Positions 47,035 to 57,088 are shown, counted from the first letter of the stretch. The stretch: 64,000 nt of DNA from Rhodocyclaceae bacterium (GCA_023150275.1 JAKLLG010000001.1:186001-250000), one strand, 5' to 3'. The notes: generated by a model not told the origin, from the sequence alone. A program made the numbers and translations.

Positions 47035-48657
47035 CTACATCCGGAAGATGCCGAATTTCGTTTCTTCGGCGGGCGCGTTCATCGAGGCGGAAAGGCCGAG
47101 GGCGAGCACACGGCGCGTATCGGCTGGGTCGATCACGCCGTCGTCCCACAGGCGGGCGCTGGCGTAGTACGGATGACCCTGTGTCTCGTACTGCTCGCGG
47201 ATCGGCGCCTTGAAGGCGGCTTCCTCGTCGGCGCCCCAGGTCTTGCCGGCCGCTTCCATGCCGTCGCGCTTGACCGTCGCCAGCACGCCGGCGGCCTGCT
47301 CGCCGCCCATCACCGAGATGCGCGCGTTCGGCCACATCCACAGAAAACGCGGCGAGTAGGCGCGGCCGCACATGCCGTAGTTGCCGGCGCCGAAGGAGCC
47401 GCCGATGATCACCGTGAACTTCGGCACCTTGGCCGTCGCCACCGCGGTGACCATCTTGGCGCCGTCGCGGGCGATGCCGCCATTTTCGTACTTGCGGCCG
47501 ACCATGAAGCCGGTGATGTTCTGCAGGAAGACGAGCGGGATGCCGCGCTGCGCGCACAGCTCGATGAAGTGTGCGCCCTTCAGCGCGCTCTCCGAGAAGA
47601 GGATGCCGTTGTTGGCGACGATGCCGACCGGGTAGCCCCAGATGCGCGCGAAGCCGCAGACCAGCGTCGTGCCATAGCGCGCCTTGAACTCGTCGAACTC
47701 GGACCCGTCGACGATGCGGGCGATGATCTCGCGCACGTCGAAGGGTTTCTTGGTGTCGGTCGGGATGACACCGTACAGCTCCTCCGCCGCGTAGAGCGGC
47801 TCGGCCGGCGCCTGCAGCGTCACCGGCGGGCTCTTCTTCCAGTTGAGGTCGCCCACGATGCGGCGGGCGATGGCCAGCGCGTGCAGGTCGTTCTCGGCGA
47901 GGTGGTCGGCGACGCCGGAGATGCGCGTATGCACGTCGGCGCCGCCGAGGTCTTCGGCCGTCACCACTTCGCCGGTCGCCGCCTTCACCAGCGGCGGGCC
48001 GCCGAGGAAGATGGTGCCCTGGTTCTTGACGATGATCGACTCGTCGCACATCGCCGGCACATAAGCGCCGCCGGCGGTGCACGAGCCCATCACCACCGCG
48101 ATCTGCGGGATGCCCTGGGCCGACAGGTTGGCCTGGTTGAAGAAGATGCGGCCGAAGTGCTCCTTGTCCGGGAAGACTTCGTCCTGCATCGGCAGGAAGG
48201 CGCCGCCGGAGTCCACGAGGTAGATGCACGGCAGCCGGTTCTCCAGTGCGATCTCCTGCGCGCGCAGGTGCTTCTTCACCGTCAGCGGGTAGTAGGTGCC
48301 GCCCTTCACCGTCGCGTCGTTGGCGACGATCATGCACTCGACGCCATTCACCCGGCCGATGCCGGCGATCACCGAGGCGGCCGGTACTTCAAACCTTTCT
48401 CCGTCGCCGCCGTACATGCCGTGCGCGGCGAGCTGCGAGATTTCCAGAAACGGCGTGCCTGGATCGAGCAGGCCGGCGACGCGCTCGCGCGGCAAGAGCT
48501 TGCCGCGGGCGAGGTGCTTCTGCCGCGCTGCCTCGGGGCCGCCAAGGGCAATCTTGTCGACAGTGGCGTGCAGGTCATCAACCACCGTCTGCATGGCCGC
48601 CACGTTTGACTGAAAATCAGCCGAACGGACGTTGAGTTGGGTCTTGAGTATCGTCAT
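47035..48657 (-). CDS. liuB: Methylcrotonyl-CoA carboxylase carboxyltransferase (beta) subunit
   Basis: 540 residues with two crotonase-like carboxyltransferase halves. [29 protein letters not shown] and [22 protein letters not shown] are typical of MccB/LiuB. The ATG at 48657 follows GAGGAGAC; an ATG 21 bases upstream is less likely. Works with the biotinylated LiuD. Confidence 0.96.
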   Translation of the reverse strand: MTILKTQLNVRSADFQSNVAAMQTVVDDLHATVDKIALGGPEAARQKHLARGKLLPRERVAGLLDPGTPFLEISQLAAHGMYGGDGERFEVPAASVIAGIGRVNGVECMIVANDATVKGGTYYPLTVKKHLRAQEIALENRLPCIYLVDSGGAFLPMQDEVFPDKEHFGRIFFNQANLSAQGIPQIAVVMGSCTAGGAYVPAMCDESIIVKNQGTIFLGGPPLVKAATGEVVTAEDLGGADVHTRISGVADHLAENDLHALAIARRIVGDLNWKKSPPVTLQAPAEPLYAAEELYGVIPTDTKKPFDVREIIARIVDGSEFDEFKARYGTTLVCGFARIWGYPVGIVANNGILFSESALKGAHFIELCAQRGIPLVFLQNITGFMVGRKYENGGIARDGAKMVTAVATAKVPKFTVIIGGSFGAGNYGMCGRAYSPRFLWMWPNARISVMGGEQAAGVLATVKRDGMEAAGKTWGADEEAAFKAPIREQYETQGHPYYASARLWDDGVIDPADTRRVLALGLSASMNAPAEETKFGIFRM

Positions 48658-48685
48658 GTCTCCTCTTTTCTTCTGCACGCAGCCC

Positions 48686-49285
48686 TTAAAGCTGCTTCAG
48701 TTCCTTGATCCACTTTTCCAGCTTCACCGGCGTATGGCTGGCCATTGCCACCAGCACCGCATCCGGTGTCGCAGCATCCTGCAGCAGGCCACGATGTTCT
48801 GGCCGCATGAAGCCCTCATCGACCGCGCGATCGCAAAGCTCGATCAGCGGCCCGAAATAATTGGCGACGTTCACCAAACCAACCGGCTTCTCGTGGAAGC
48901 CGAGCTGGCCCCAGGTCAGTACCTCGCACAATTCCTCGAAGGTGCCGAAGCCGCCGGGCAGCGCGACGAAACCATCGGATAACTCGGCCATGCGCGCCTT
49001 GCGCGTATGCATCGAATCGACGACTTCCAGCGCCGTCAGGTCGAGATGGCCGACTTCCTTGGCCATCAAGGCTTCAGGGATGACGCCGGTGACTTCGCCA
49101 CCGGCCTTCAGGCAGGCATCGGCGACCAGCCCCATCAGGCCGATGTTGCCGCCACCGTAGACGAGGCCGATGCCACGCTCGGCAAGGAGCCTTCCCATCG
49201 CGGTCGCCGTCTCGGCGTACTCGGGTCGCCTGCCTTTCGCCGAGCCGCAGAAGACGCAGATGCGCTTTGGATGCCAATCGTGCAT
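48686..49285 (-). CDS. LOG-family (TIGR00730) Rossmann-fold protein
   Basis: 199 residues. [14 protein letters not shown] and the LOG motif PGGFGTFEE are intact, matching enzymes that release cytokinin-type bases from nucleotide 5'-monophosphates; in bacteria the role is usually ribonucleotide (AMP/PpnN-like) hydrolysis. The ATG at 49285 overlaps the phosphoesterase stop. It has no obvious tie to leucine breakdown. Confidence 0.9.
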   Translation of the reverse strand: MHDWHPKRICVFCGSAKGRRPEYAETATAMGRLLAERGIGLVYGGGNIGLMGLVADACLKAGGEVTGVIPEALMAKEVGHLDLTALEVVDSMHTRKARMAELSDGFVALPGGFGTFEELCEVLTWGQLGFHEKPVGLVNVANYFGPLIELCDRAVDEGFMRPEHRGLLQDAATPDAVLVAMASHTPVKLEKWIKELKQL

Positions 49286-50112
49286 CAGGCGGCCTTTCCC
49301 TTGAGTTGAAGAATCACCGTTTCCGGCGGGCAATTGAAGCGCACCGGAAGGATGCTGGTGCCTATGCCACTGGTCACATAGGTCGGCGTCGATGCCCCCG
49401 GAATCCATCCATAGGCATGCTGGCGCGGCGCGCGCCCAGGCGTGATCAAGGCACCGATCAACGGCAGCCGCACCTGGCCGCCATGCGTATGTCCGGCAAA
49501 GGCAACCGCGGCCGTGCGCGGCAAGGAAGCAAGCGTCGCCGGGTCGTGCATCATGACAATCACCGAAGCATCGGCCGGCACCCCGGCAAAGGCTTTTACC
49601 GGATCAGCGTGATCGGTCATGTCATCGCCGATACCGACCAGCCAGGCATCAACCGTCGACGTATGCAAATGCACCGCCCCATTGTCGACAACCTGGATAC
49701 CGGCCTGCTCCAGCGCCTTCTTGACCCGGTCGCCGTCGTACCACCAGTCGTGATTTCCCAGAGTGGCGTAGACACCCAACGGCGCCTTCAGGGCCGCCAA
49801 TTCCGCGGCGATAGCTTCCGGTGGCGTGTGTTCTCCACCCACAATGCCCTGAATGACAAAATCACCGGGCAGCAGAACGACGTCCGGCGTTCCGGCATTG
49901 ATTTCCGCCACGGCACGACGAACCTGGCCGAGCCCCGCGTGCGGAGCACCGGTGTGAAAATCCGATGCGACAGCAATGCGCAGCGCGCTCCCCTTCCAAT
50001 CCGGCGACACCAGCTCCAGTTGCCGCTGCTGCAGCCAGCCGGGCTCGAAGCCGAAGCTCCAGCCCGCGAGTCCGAACAACAGCAGGAAGAAGGATAGGGA
50101 GAAGCGTTTCAT
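49285..50112 (-). CDS. Membrane-associated metallophosphoesterase
   Basis: 275 residues with an N-terminal hydrophobic signal or anchor (5-22) and calcineurin-type metal motifs: SDFHTG, LLPGDF, LGNHDWWYD and AGHTHGGQV. YaeI-like enzymes of this type may act on lipid or phosphodiester substrates at the membrane. Overlaps the LOG gene and follows the isomerase gene by 6 bases. Confidence 0.9.
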   Translation of the reverse strand: MKRFSLSFFLLLFGLAGWSFGFEPGWLQQRQLELVSPDWKGSALRIAVASDFHTGAPHAGLGQVRRAVAEINAGTPDVVLLPGDFVIQGIVGGEHTPPEAIAAELAALKAPLGVYATLGNHDWWYDGDRVKKALEQAGIQVVDNGAVHLHTSTVDAWLVGIGDDMTDHADPVKAFAGVPADASVIVMMHDPATLASLPRTAAVAFAGHTHGGQVRLPLIGALITPGRAPRQHAYGWIPGASTPTYVTSGIGTSILPVRFNCPPETVILQLKGKAA

Positions 50113-50118
50113 GCCACG

Positions 50119-50721
50119 TCAGAACGCCTTGCCCGCCAGCCGTGCTTCGAGCTGCGGCAGACGGTCGGCACCCATGAAGGGTTCGCCGTCGCAGAGGATG
50201 AACGGCGAACCGAAGACGCCCTTATCCAGCGCGGCGGCAACTTCCGCCTTGAGGCGCTCCTTGATCTCCAGCGACTCGACCGCCTCGGCCACTGCCGCGC
50301 AGTCAGCGCCGACGGCTGCGGCAATTGCCAGCACCACTTCCGGATCAGACACGTCGCGATCCTCGACGAAGAAGGCACGATAGACGGCTTTTGCAAACGC
50401 CCGTGCCATGGCGCAATCCCGGTCGTGCAACCAGTAATAGGCGCGCGCCGCCATCTGGGTCGGCAGCGGAAAGCGGGACGGCGGGTTGTAGGGAATGCCC
50501 ATGAAGCGCGCCGAACGCACGAAATCGAGTTTTGCGTAGTCGCCCTTGAGCGGCACGGTCGTCAGCGGTGCGGCGCCGGTGGCCTTGAAGATGACGCCAA
50601 GCAGCACCGGCCGCCACTTCACCTTGCGCCCGTACTTGGCAGCGAGTTCGTCGATGCGCTCGGCGGCCAGGTAGCCGTAGGGCGACGAGAAATCGAAATA
50701 GAACTCCAGTGGCTCGCTCAT
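50119..50721 (-). CDS. DsbA-fold 2-hydroxychromene-2-carboxylate isomerase-like protein
   Basis: 200 residues, glutathione-transferase kappa type. The N-terminal YFDFSSPYGYLAAERIDEL has Ser in place of the DsbA redox Cys, as in HCCA isomerase, and the C-terminal GVFGSPFILCDGEPFMGADRL is conserved. A natural role in aromatic degradation is known for NahD, but no such pathway is nearby, so the substrate is uncertain. Confidence 0.88.
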   Translation of the reverse strand: MSEPLEFYFDFSSPYGYLAAERIDELAAKYGRKVKWRPVLLGVIFKATGAAPLTTVPLKGDYAKLDFVRSARFMGIPYNPPSRFPLPTQMAARAYYWLHDRDCAMARAFAKAVYRAFFVEDRDVSDPEVVLAIAAAVGADCAAVAEAVESLEIKERLKAEVAAALDKGVFGSPFILCDGEPFMGADRLPQLEARLAGKAF

Positions 50722-50766
50722 TCTTGCCTCCTTGCGGAAAAAGCTCAGCTTACTCTTTGCGCTTCC

Positions 50767-51903
50767 TTAAGCTTCGACGATGGCCCGACCGATGACCAGC
50801 CGCTGGATGTCGTTGGCGCCTTCGTAGATCTGCGACACGCGCACGTCGCGGTAGATGCGCTCGACCGGGAAATCGCTGGTGTAGCCGTAGCCGCCGTGGA
50901 TCTGGATGGCGTCCGAACACACCTTCTCGGCGATCTCGGAGGCGAACATCTTGGCCATCGAGGCTTCCTTGAGACACGGCTTGCCGGCGTCCTTCAGCAT
51001 CGCGGCGCGCCACACCATGAGGCGGGCGGCATCGACCTGCGTCGCCATGTCGGCCAAGCGGAAGCTGACCGCCTGATGCCCGGTCAGCGGCACCCCGAAG
51101 GCAACGCGTTCCTTCGCATACTTCACCGCGGCATCGAGCGCCGAGCGCGCCATGCCGACCGACTGCGCGGCGATGCCGATGCGGCCGGCTTCGAGGTTGG
51201 AGAGGGCAATGCGGTAGCCGTCACCTTCCTTGCCGAGCAGGCAGGAGGCGGGAATGCGGCAGTTCTCGAAGATGATCTGCGCCGTGTCGGAAGCGTGCTG
51301 CCCCATTTTCTCCTCGATGCGGGCGACGATGTAGCCCGGTGTTTCGGTCGGCACCAGAAAGCAGGAGATGCCCTTCTTGCCGGCGGCCTTGTCGGTCACC
51401 GCGAAGACGATCGCCACCTGCGCGTGCTTGCCGGTGGTGATGAACTGCTTCACGCCGTTGAGCACGAAATGGTCGCCATCACGGGTGGCGCGGGTGGTGA
51501 TCGCCGAGGCATCCGAACCGGTATGCGGCTCGGTCAGGCAGAAGCAGCCAAGCATGTCGCCACGGGCGAGCGGCTTCAGGTATTTTTCCTTCTGTTCGTC
51601 GCTGCCGTACTTCATGGTGATGCCGCAGGCCAGCGAGTTCTGCACGCTGACGATGGTCGAGGTGGCGCCGTCGCCGGCGGCGATCTCCTCCAGCATCAGC
51701 ACCAGACTCATGTAGTCCATGCCGGCGCCGTCCCATTCCTCGGGCACGACGACGCCCATGGCGCCGAGGGCGCCGAGTTCCTTCAGCGCCTCGGCCGGGA
51801 AGGTGTGGTTGCGGTCCCACTCGCCGGCGAAGGGGGCGAGGCGCTCCTGCGCGAAATCGCGCATCGCGTCGCGGATCATTTCCTGTTCCTGGGTGAGGAT
51901 CAT
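50767..51903 (-). CDS. Acyl-CoA dehydrogenase
   Basis: 378 residues. FAD-dependent fold with CFCLTEPHTGSDASAI (acyl-CoA/FAD loop), KQFITTG and IHGGYGYTSDFPVERIYRD; the Glu in IYEGANDIQR is the likely catalytic base. Short/branched-chain type. It starts from an ATG overlapping the exporter stop. Together with liuA (55416) it gives the cluster two acyl-CoA dehydrogenases, perhaps for isoleucine/valine or fatty acyl-CoAs. Confidence 0.93.
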   Translation of the reverse strand: MILTQEQEMIRDAMRDFAQERLAPFAGEWDRNHTFPAEALKELGALGAMGVVVPEEWDGAGMDYMSLVLMLEEIAAGDGATSTIVSVQNSLACGITMKYGSDEQKEKYLKPLARGDMLGCFCLTEPHTGSDASAITTRATRDGDHFVLNGVKQFITTGKHAQVAIVFAVTDKAAGKKGISCFLVPTETPGYIVARIEEKMGQHASDTAQIIFENCRIPASCLLGKEGDGYRIALSNLEAGRIGIAAQSVGMARSALDAAVKYAKERVAFGVPLTGHQAVSFRLADMATQVDAARLMVWRAAMLKDAGKPCLKEASMAKMFASEIAEKVCSDAIQIHGGYGYTSDFPVERIYRDVRVSQIYEGANDIQRLVIGRAIVEA

Positions 51904-52799
51904 GCGGTTTTCTCCAAAGAAGGTTCGACGCTTCGCGTCGTCAGCCAGACCCCGGCGATGACGAGCACGCCCCCGGCCAGCACCGCGGCGCCGAGCCGCT
52001 CGTCGAGCAGCACGGCCGCCTGCAGCACGGCAAAGACGGGGACGAGATTGATGAAGGCCGAGGCGCGCGCGGCACCGATCACGCGCACGCCGTCGGCGAA
52101 CCAGGTGAAGCCGAGTGCGGTACCGCAGACGGCGAGGAAGAGTACGCTCGCCCAGACGCGCCACGACCAGTCGGCCGGCTGGACGTCGCCCTGCAGGAGC
52201 GCGGTCACGCCGAGCATGACGGCGCCGAGCAGGCTGGCATGCAGGGTCGCCGCCAGTGGCGACAAGGTCTTCGTCGCGCTGCGGCCGATGAAGGTGTAGG
52301 CCGTCCAGCACAACACGCAGCCGACGATCAGCCATTCGCCGGTGCCGATGGCACCCTGCAGCAGCGCACCCGGGTCGCCGTTGCCGATCACCGTCAGGCA
52401 ACCGAGCAGGGCAACGCCGACACCCGCCAGCTTGCGCGGGCTCATCCGTTCCTGACCGACGAACCACGCCACCAGCGCCGCGACCACCGGATTCAGTGCG
52501 ACGACCAGCGCGCCGCGACCGGCGGTGATCGACTTCAGGCCGAAGAAGAAGCAGAGCGCGTAGAGGAAGATGCCGGTCAAGGCGAGCCCCGTCACCGCCC
52601 CCCACTCGCGCCCGCCCTGCGGCAGCGGTACATGCCCGTCAGCGTACAGCGCGACGCCGGCGAGAACGAGGCCCGCGATCAGGAAGCGCAAGGCCGCCGC
52701 GAGCAGCGGCGCCGGCACTTCCTGCGCGATCACGCGTCCCGCGATCCAGGTGCCGCCCCACATGGCCATGGCGCCGATCAGTTTTGCGTAGGTGGCCAC
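51900..52799 (-). CDS. EamA/DMT-family transporter
   Basis: 299 residues with about ten hydrophobic helices arranged as two EamA repeats (MWGGTWIAGRVIA...; LIVGCVLCWTAYTFIGR...). A metabolite exporter of unknown specificity. I chose the GTG at 52799; the frame opens further upstream, within the repeat region. It overlaps the acyl-CoA dehydrogenase by 4 bases. Confidence 0.88.
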   Translation of the reverse strand: MATYAKLIGAMAMWGGTWIAGRVIAQEVPAPLLAAALRFLIAGLVLAGVALYADGHVPLPQGGREWGAVTGLALTGIFLYALCFFFGLKSITAGRGALVVALNPVVAALVAWFVGQERMSPRKLAGVGVALLGCLTVIGNGDPGALLQGAIGTGEWLIVGCVLCWTAYTFIGRSATKTLSPLAATLHASLLGAVMLGVTALLQGDVQPADWSWRVWASVLFLAVCGTALGFTWFADGVRVIGAARASAFINLVPVFAVLQAAVLLDERLGAAVLAGGVLVIAGVWLTTRSVEPSLEKTA

Positions 52800-52805
52800 G
52801 CTGTC

Positions 52806-52922
52806 TCCGCAGGGCCGTCCCAAGGAGACAGCGAAGCCAGGCCCGGAAGCCGCAGCGGCCAATGGCCGAGCGGCTGAACCGTGGTCACCCCCTTCCGCGG
52901 GAAGGGGGCCGGGGGGAAGGTC
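52806..52922. repeat. Diverged third copy of the 8318-8526 repeat family
   Basis: Segments GGCCGTCCCAAGG, GCCCGGAAGCCGCAGCGGC and CCCCCTTCCGCGGGAAGGGGG line up in the same order as the tandem copies near 8318-8526. It lies between the thiolase and the exporter gene on the minus strand. Confidence 0.6.
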
Positions 52923-52931
52923 GTCATCTGC

Positions 52932-54122
52932 TTACAGCATCTCGACCGCGAGCGCCGTCGCTTCACCGCCGCCGATGCACAGCGAAGCGACGCCGCGCTT
53001 CATGCCGTACTTCTTCAGCGCACCGAGCAGGGTGACGACGATACGCGCGCCGGAGGCGCCGATCGGATGGCCCAGCGCGCAGGCGCCGCCGTGGAGGTTG
53101 ACCTTCCCGGCCGGCAGCTTGAGGTCGTGCATCGCCGCCATCGTCACCACGGCGAAGGCTTCGTTGATCTCGTAGAGGTCAACCTGATCGGTCGTCCAGC
53201 CGGCCTTGGCCAGCAGCTTCTGCATCGCGCCGACCGGGGCGGTCGGGAACAGCGCCGGGGTATGCGCATGCGTCGTGTGGCCGACGATGCGGGCGATCGG
53301 CGAGAGGCCGAGCTTCTCGGCCTGCGAGGCGCGCATCAGCACCAGCGCCGCAGCGCCGTCGGAGATCGACGAGGAGTTGGCCGGGGTCACCGTGCCGTCC
53401 TTGGCGAAGGCCGGCTTCAGCGTCGGGATCTTGTCGACGTTCACGGCGAACGGGCCTTCGTCCTGCTTGACGACAATGTCGCCCTTCTTGCTGCTGACCG
53501 TCACCGGCGCAATTTCCCAGTCGAAGCTGCCGTCGCTGTTGGCGGCCTTGGAGCGCGTCGTCGAGCGGATCGCAAATTCGTCCTGCGCCTCACGCGAAAA
53601 CTGGTAGCTGCTCGCACATTCCTCGGCAAAGGTGCCCATCAGGCGGCCGCGGTTTTCCTTGCTGTAGGCGTCTTCCAGCCCATCGAGGAACATGTGGTCG
53701 AGGATCTGGCCGTGGCCGAGGCGATAGCCGCCGCGCGCCTTCGGCAGCAGATACGGGGCGTTGGTCATCGACTCCATGCCACCGACAACGGCAACATCGT
53801 ACGAGCCGGCAGCGATGCCGTCGTGACCGAGCATGGCCGCCTTCATCGCCGAACCGCAGACCTTGTGGATCGTGGCGCAACCGGCAGAAAGCGGCAGCCC
53901 CGCCTGCAGCGCGGCCTGGCGTGCCGGTGCCTGACCCTGTCCGGCCTGCAGCACGCAACCCATCAGCACTTCGTTCACCAGATCGGCATCGATGCCCGAA
54001 CGTTCGACGGCGGCCCGGATGGCGATGGCGCCGAGGTTGGCGGCAGTCATGCCGGCGAAGACGCCCTGGAAGGTGCCCATCGGCGTGCGGGCGGCGGATA
54101 CGATGACGATCGGGTCGGACAT
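52932..54122 (-). CDS. Acetyl-CoA acetyltransferase (thiolase)
   Basis: 396 residues. Acyl-enzyme Cys is C89 in GCATIHKVCGSAM; the C-terminal catalytic elements are NEAFAVV, GGACALGHPIGASGAR and CIGGGEATAL. It can split acetoacetyl-CoA from leucine breakdown or condense acetyl-CoA toward PHA. It lies 21 bases downstream of the GNAT-carbonic anhydrase gene. Confidence 0.95.
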   Translation of the reverse strand: MSDPIVIVSAARTPMGTFQGVFAGMTAANLGAIAIRAAVERSGIDADLVNEVLMGCVLQAGQGQAPARQAALQAGLPLSAGCATIHKVCGSAMKAAMLGHDGIAAGSYDVAVVGGMESMTNAPYLLPKARGGYRLGHGQILDHMFLDGLEDAYSKENRGRLMGTFAEECASSYQFSREAQDEFAIRSTTRSKAANSDGSFDWEIAPVTVSSKKGDIVVKQDEGPFAVNVDKIPTLKPAFAKDGTVTPANSSSISDGAAALVLMRASQAEKLGLSPIARIVGHTTHAHTPALFPTAPVGAMQKLLAKAGWTTDQVDLYEINEAFAVVTMAAMHDLKLPAGKVNLHGGACALGHPIGASGARIVVTLLGALKKYGMKRGVASLCIGGGEATALAVEML

Positions 54123-54143
54123 GGAATTCTCCTTGCTGTGATT

Positions 54144-55286
54144 TCAGGTTCCCAGCGCTTCGAGCGCCTGGGTGTATTTCGAAACGATGGTGTCGGACTG
54201 GCTGACGGTAAAGCCGAGGTCGTGCACCAGACCGTCCTCGAGGCCGTAGATCCAGGCATGCACGGTCAGCTTCTGGCCGCGCGCCCAGGCGTCCTGCACG
54301 ACAAAGGTCTGGCAGACGTTGGCCGCCTGTTCGAGCACATTGAGTTCGCACAAACGGTTGTAGCGTTCATCTTCCGGCAGCGCATCCACGACCGCCGCAT
54401 GCTTGGCATGCACGTCGCGAACATGGCGCAACCAGATATCGACAAGGCCGACCCTTGTCTTGTCGAGCGCCGCCTTGACACCGCCGCAGCCGTAATGGCC
54501 GACGACCATGATGTGCTGCACCTTGAGCGCCTCGACGGCAAACTGGATGACGGAGAGGCAGTTGAGGTCGGTGTGCACCACTTGATTGGCGACGTTGCGA
54601 TGGACGAACACTTCGCCCGGCATCAGGCCGACGATCTGGTTCGCCGGCACCCGCGAATCGGAGCAGCCGATCCACAGGAAAGCCGGCGTCTGCAGCTTGG
54701 AAAGTTTGCCGAAGTACTCCGGGTCGACCTCCCGCATCTGCCGCGCCCAGGCGCGGTTGAAGTCGAAGAGGTGCGAGAGGTTTTCGTTGCGGACCTCGTT
54801 CTCCGACCAGTTCTCAAGATCGAGCGAGAGGAAGATCGTGCCTTCCAGCGGCGTGTTGTAGTAGGCCGGCGCTTCACTGAAGCCGAGTTCACGGTAGAGC
54901 TTCACGGCGATGCGCATTGCCGGCAATGTATCGAGCAGCAGGCGCTTGTAGCCAAGTTCCTTGGCGGCCCGGATTGCGGCGAGCGCCAGCGCGTGGCCAA
55001 CGCCAAGACCGCGCGCATCGGGCTCGACATAGAGCCGCTTCATCTCGGCCGCGCCGTCCGAAATCGGCCGGACGCCGACGCATCCGACGGGTTTTCCGTC
55101 AACCTCCGCGCACCAGAGGCGCCCTCTCGGGGGCGCGTAGCAGCCAGGAAGGTTGGCCATTTCCTCGTCGAAGCCCTGAAAACAGAGATCCACACCAAGC
55201 CAGCCGGCATAGTTGCGGAAGAACTGGCGAACAGACTCGATCGCAGGATCGTTCGGCTCGGAGATGAGACGCAGCGTGGTGGTCAT
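54144..55286 (-). CDS. Fusion of GNAT acetyltransferase and beta-carbonic anhydrase
   Basis: 380 residues in one uninterrupted frame. Residues about 1-160 are a GNAT domain (EMKRLYVEPDARGLGVGHALALAAI; VKLYRELGFSEAP). From about 170 comes a beta-carbonic anhydrase (LFDFNRAWARQM; zinc ligands in WIGCSDSRV and HYGCGG; VHRNVANQV). The anhydrase half could supply bicarbonate to the biotin carboxylase LiuD; the GNAT substrate is unknown. The ATG at 55286 begins MTTTLRLISEP. Lies in the liu operon, 7 bases after a micro-ORF. Confidence 0.9.
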   Translation of the reverse strand: MTTTLRLISEPNDPAIESVRQFFRNYAGWLGVDLCFQGFDEEMANLPGCYAPPRGRLWCAEVDGKPVGCVGVRPISDGAAEMKRLYVEPDARGLGVGHALALAAIRAAKELGYKRLLLDTLPAMRIAVKLYRELGFSEAPAYYNTPLEGTIFLSLDLENWSENEVRNENLSHLFDFNRAWARQMREVDPEYFGKLSKLQTPAFLWIGCSDSRVPANQIVGLMPGEVFVHRNVANQVVHTDLNCLSVIQFAVEALKVQHIMVVGHYGCGGVKAALDKTRVGLVDIWLRHVRDVHAKHAAVVDALPEDERYNRLCELNVLEQAANVCQTFVVQDAWARGQKLTVHAWIYGLEDGLVHDLGFTVSQSDTIVSKYTQALEALGT

Positions 55287-55293
55287 GGGCAAC

Positions 55294-55419
55294 TCACAGT
55301 CGGCAACAGATCTGATGGGTCTGCAGGACCACGGCAAGCGCGATGACGAGCACGCAGATCGTCACGGTGACAATCTCCGCGGTTCGGGCCTTGCGCTTGC
55401 GCGGTGCCTGCACGATCAC
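55294..55419 (-). CDS. 41-residue single-span membrane micro-protein
   Basis: The GTG at 55419 overlaps the liuA stop (GTGA), and the frame ends 7 bases before the GNAT-carbonic anhydrase start. The product has a basic N-terminus ([12 protein letters not shown]), one hydrophobic helix ([17 protein letters not shown]) and a Cys-Cys near the end. The tight fit between two operon genes argues for a real coding sequence, but it may also just be a coupling leader. No family recognised. Confidence 0.5.
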   Translation of the reverse strand: MIVQAPRKRKARTAEIVTVTICVLVIALAVVLQTHQICCRL

Positions 55420-56588
55420 GCCGTCTCGCTGAACAGTTCGCGACCGATCAGCATGCGACGGATCTCGGAAGTTCCCGCGCCGATCTCGTAGAGCTTGGCA
55501 TCGCGCCACAGGCGACCGGTCGGGACCTCGTTAGTGTAGCCGACGCCGCCGAGGGTCTGGATCGCCTCACCGGCCATCCAGGTTGCCTTTTCGGCTGAGT
55601 AGAGGATGGCGCCAGCGGCATCCTTGCGCAGCGTGCGCGCATGGTCGGCACGATCGCAGGCCTGGCCGACGGCGTAGACATAGGCCTTGGTGGCCTGCCA
55701 GGTCGAATACATGTCGGCGACCTTGCCCTGCATCAGCTGGAACTCGCCGATGGCCTGGCCGAACTGCTTGCGGTCGTGCAGGTAGGGCACGACGACATCC
55801 ATGCACGCCGCCATGATGCCAAGCGGTCCGCCGGAGAGCACGGCACGCTCGTAGTCGAGGCCGCTCATGAGGACTTTCGTCCCGTTGCCGACACCGCCGA
55901 GTACGTTCTCTTCCGGTACTTCGCAGTCGTCGAAGAAGAGCGGATAGGTGTTCGAGCCGCGCATGCCGAGCTTGTCGAGGTGCGAGCCATGGCTGAAGCC
56001 AGCAAAGCCCTTCTCGACGATGAAGGCGGTCATGCCCTTGGCGCCGGCATTGACGTCGGTCTTGGCATAGACCACCAGCGTGTTGGCGTCGCCACCGTTG
56101 GTGATCCACATCTTCGAACCGTTGAGCACGTAGCGATCACCTTTTTTCTCGGCCTTGAGCTTCATGCTGACGACGTCGGAACCGGCGTTCGGCTCGGACA
56201 TGGCCAGCGCGCCGACGTGCTCTCCGGAGATCAGCTTGGGCAGGTACTTGGCCCGCTGCGCGTCGTTGCCGGCGCGGCGGATCTGGTTCACGCACAGGTT
56301 CGAGTGGGCGCCGTAGGAGAGGCCAACCGAAGCCGAGGCACGCGAGATTTCCTCCATCGCGACGATGTGCGCGAGGTAGCCCATGTTGCTGCCGCCGTAT
56401 TCCTCCGGCGCCGTCATGCCAAGCAAGCCCATATCGCCGAACTTCTTCCACAGGTCGGCCGGGAACAGGTTGTCGCGGTCGACGGCTTCGGCGCGCGGCG
56501 CGATCTCTTCGGCGGCAAAGCGGCGCACCGTCTCGCGCAGCATGTTGATGTCTTCGCCCAGGGCAAAGTCGAGGCTCGGGATTTCCAT
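55416..56588 (-). CDS. liuA: Isovaleryl-CoA dehydrogenase
   Basis: 390 residues; oxidises isovaleryl-CoA to 3-methylcrotonyl-CoA. FAD/acyl sites are [16 protein letters not shown] and [44 protein letters not shown] is the IVD-type C-terminus. The ATG at 56588 after GGAGTGAG is preferred to the upstream ATG at 56669, which lies within the thioesterase gene. Confidence 0.95.
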   Translation of the reverse strand: MEIPSLDFALGEDINMLRETVRRFAAEEIAPRAEAVDRDNLFPADLWKKFGDMGLLGMTAPEEYGGSNMGYLAHIVAMEEISRASASVGLSYGAHSNLCVNQIRRAGNDAQRAKYLPKLISGEHVGALAMSEPNAGSDVVSMKLKAEKKGDRYVLNGSKMWITNGGDANTLVVYAKTDVNAGAKGMTAFIVEKGFAGFSHGSHLDKLGMRGSNTYPLFFDDCEVPEENVLGGVGNGTKVLMSGLDYERAVLSGGPLGIMAACMDVVVPYLHDRKQFGQAIGEFQLMQGKVADMYSTWQATKAYVYAVGQACDRADHARTLRKDAAGAILYSAEKATWMAGEAIQTLGGVGYTNEVPTGRLWRDAKLYEIGAGTSEIRRMLIGRELFSETA

Positions 56589-56593
56589 CTGTC

Positions 56594-57058
56594 TCACTCC
56601 TTGGTTGGTCCGTTCGTTTTTTCCTTCTTGCCATGCAGCGCCATGATGGTCTGCTGCATCAGCGCACACATCGTCTTCTTGCCATCCTTGACGGCAAAGA
56701 CCTCCGCTTTCGTGACGATCAGCGTACGGCCATAACGCACCACCGATCCCTCGGCGATCAGCAACTGGCCGTCGGCCGGCGCCAGCAGGTTCAGCTTGTA
56801 TTCCACGGTGAGCACGCCGGTATCGGCCGAAGTGAGCGTATTCGCCGCGTAGCCGGCCGCCGAGTCGGCGATCATGCCGACCACGCCGCCATGGATGTAA
56901 CCATGCTGCTGCGTCACGTCCTGCTTGTACGGCAGGTGGATCTCGGTATAACCGGGCTCGATCACCGGCATCGTCGCGCCAATCAGCGCCATCGCCGGCT
57001 GATTGAGGAAGCTTGCATGGACGCGGGCGGCGAAGTCGGGGTCGTTGGGTTTATGCAT
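56594..57058 (-). CDS. PaaI-type hotdog thioesterase
   Basis: 154 residues with a 4HBT fold: [21 protein letters not shown] carries the usual HGG and Asp positions. It would hydrolyse acyl-CoA esters and relieve CoA trapping. First gene after the LiuR operator, 5 bases before liuA, so it probably heads the liu operon. Confidence 0.9.
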   Translation of the reverse strand: MHKPNDPDFAARVHASFLNQPAMALIGATMPVIEPGYTEIHLPYKQDVTQQHGYIHGGVVGMIADSAAGYAANTLTSADTGVLTVEYKLNLLAPADGQLLIAEGSVVRYGRTLIVTKAEVFAVKDGKKTMCALMQQTIMALHGKKEKTNGPTKE

Positions 57059-57072
57059 GGCGCTTCCTTACG

Positions 57073-57088
57073 TTTACGTTAACGTCAA
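57073..57088. promoter_or_regulatory. Candidate LiuR operator
   Basis: TTTACGTTAACGTCAA, a near-perfect 16-bp palindrome centred on ACGTTAACGT, resembling published LiuR consensus sites. It lies 14 bases upstream of the first liu gene's start and overlaps the liuR stop codon (57085-57087). Confidence 0.75.
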
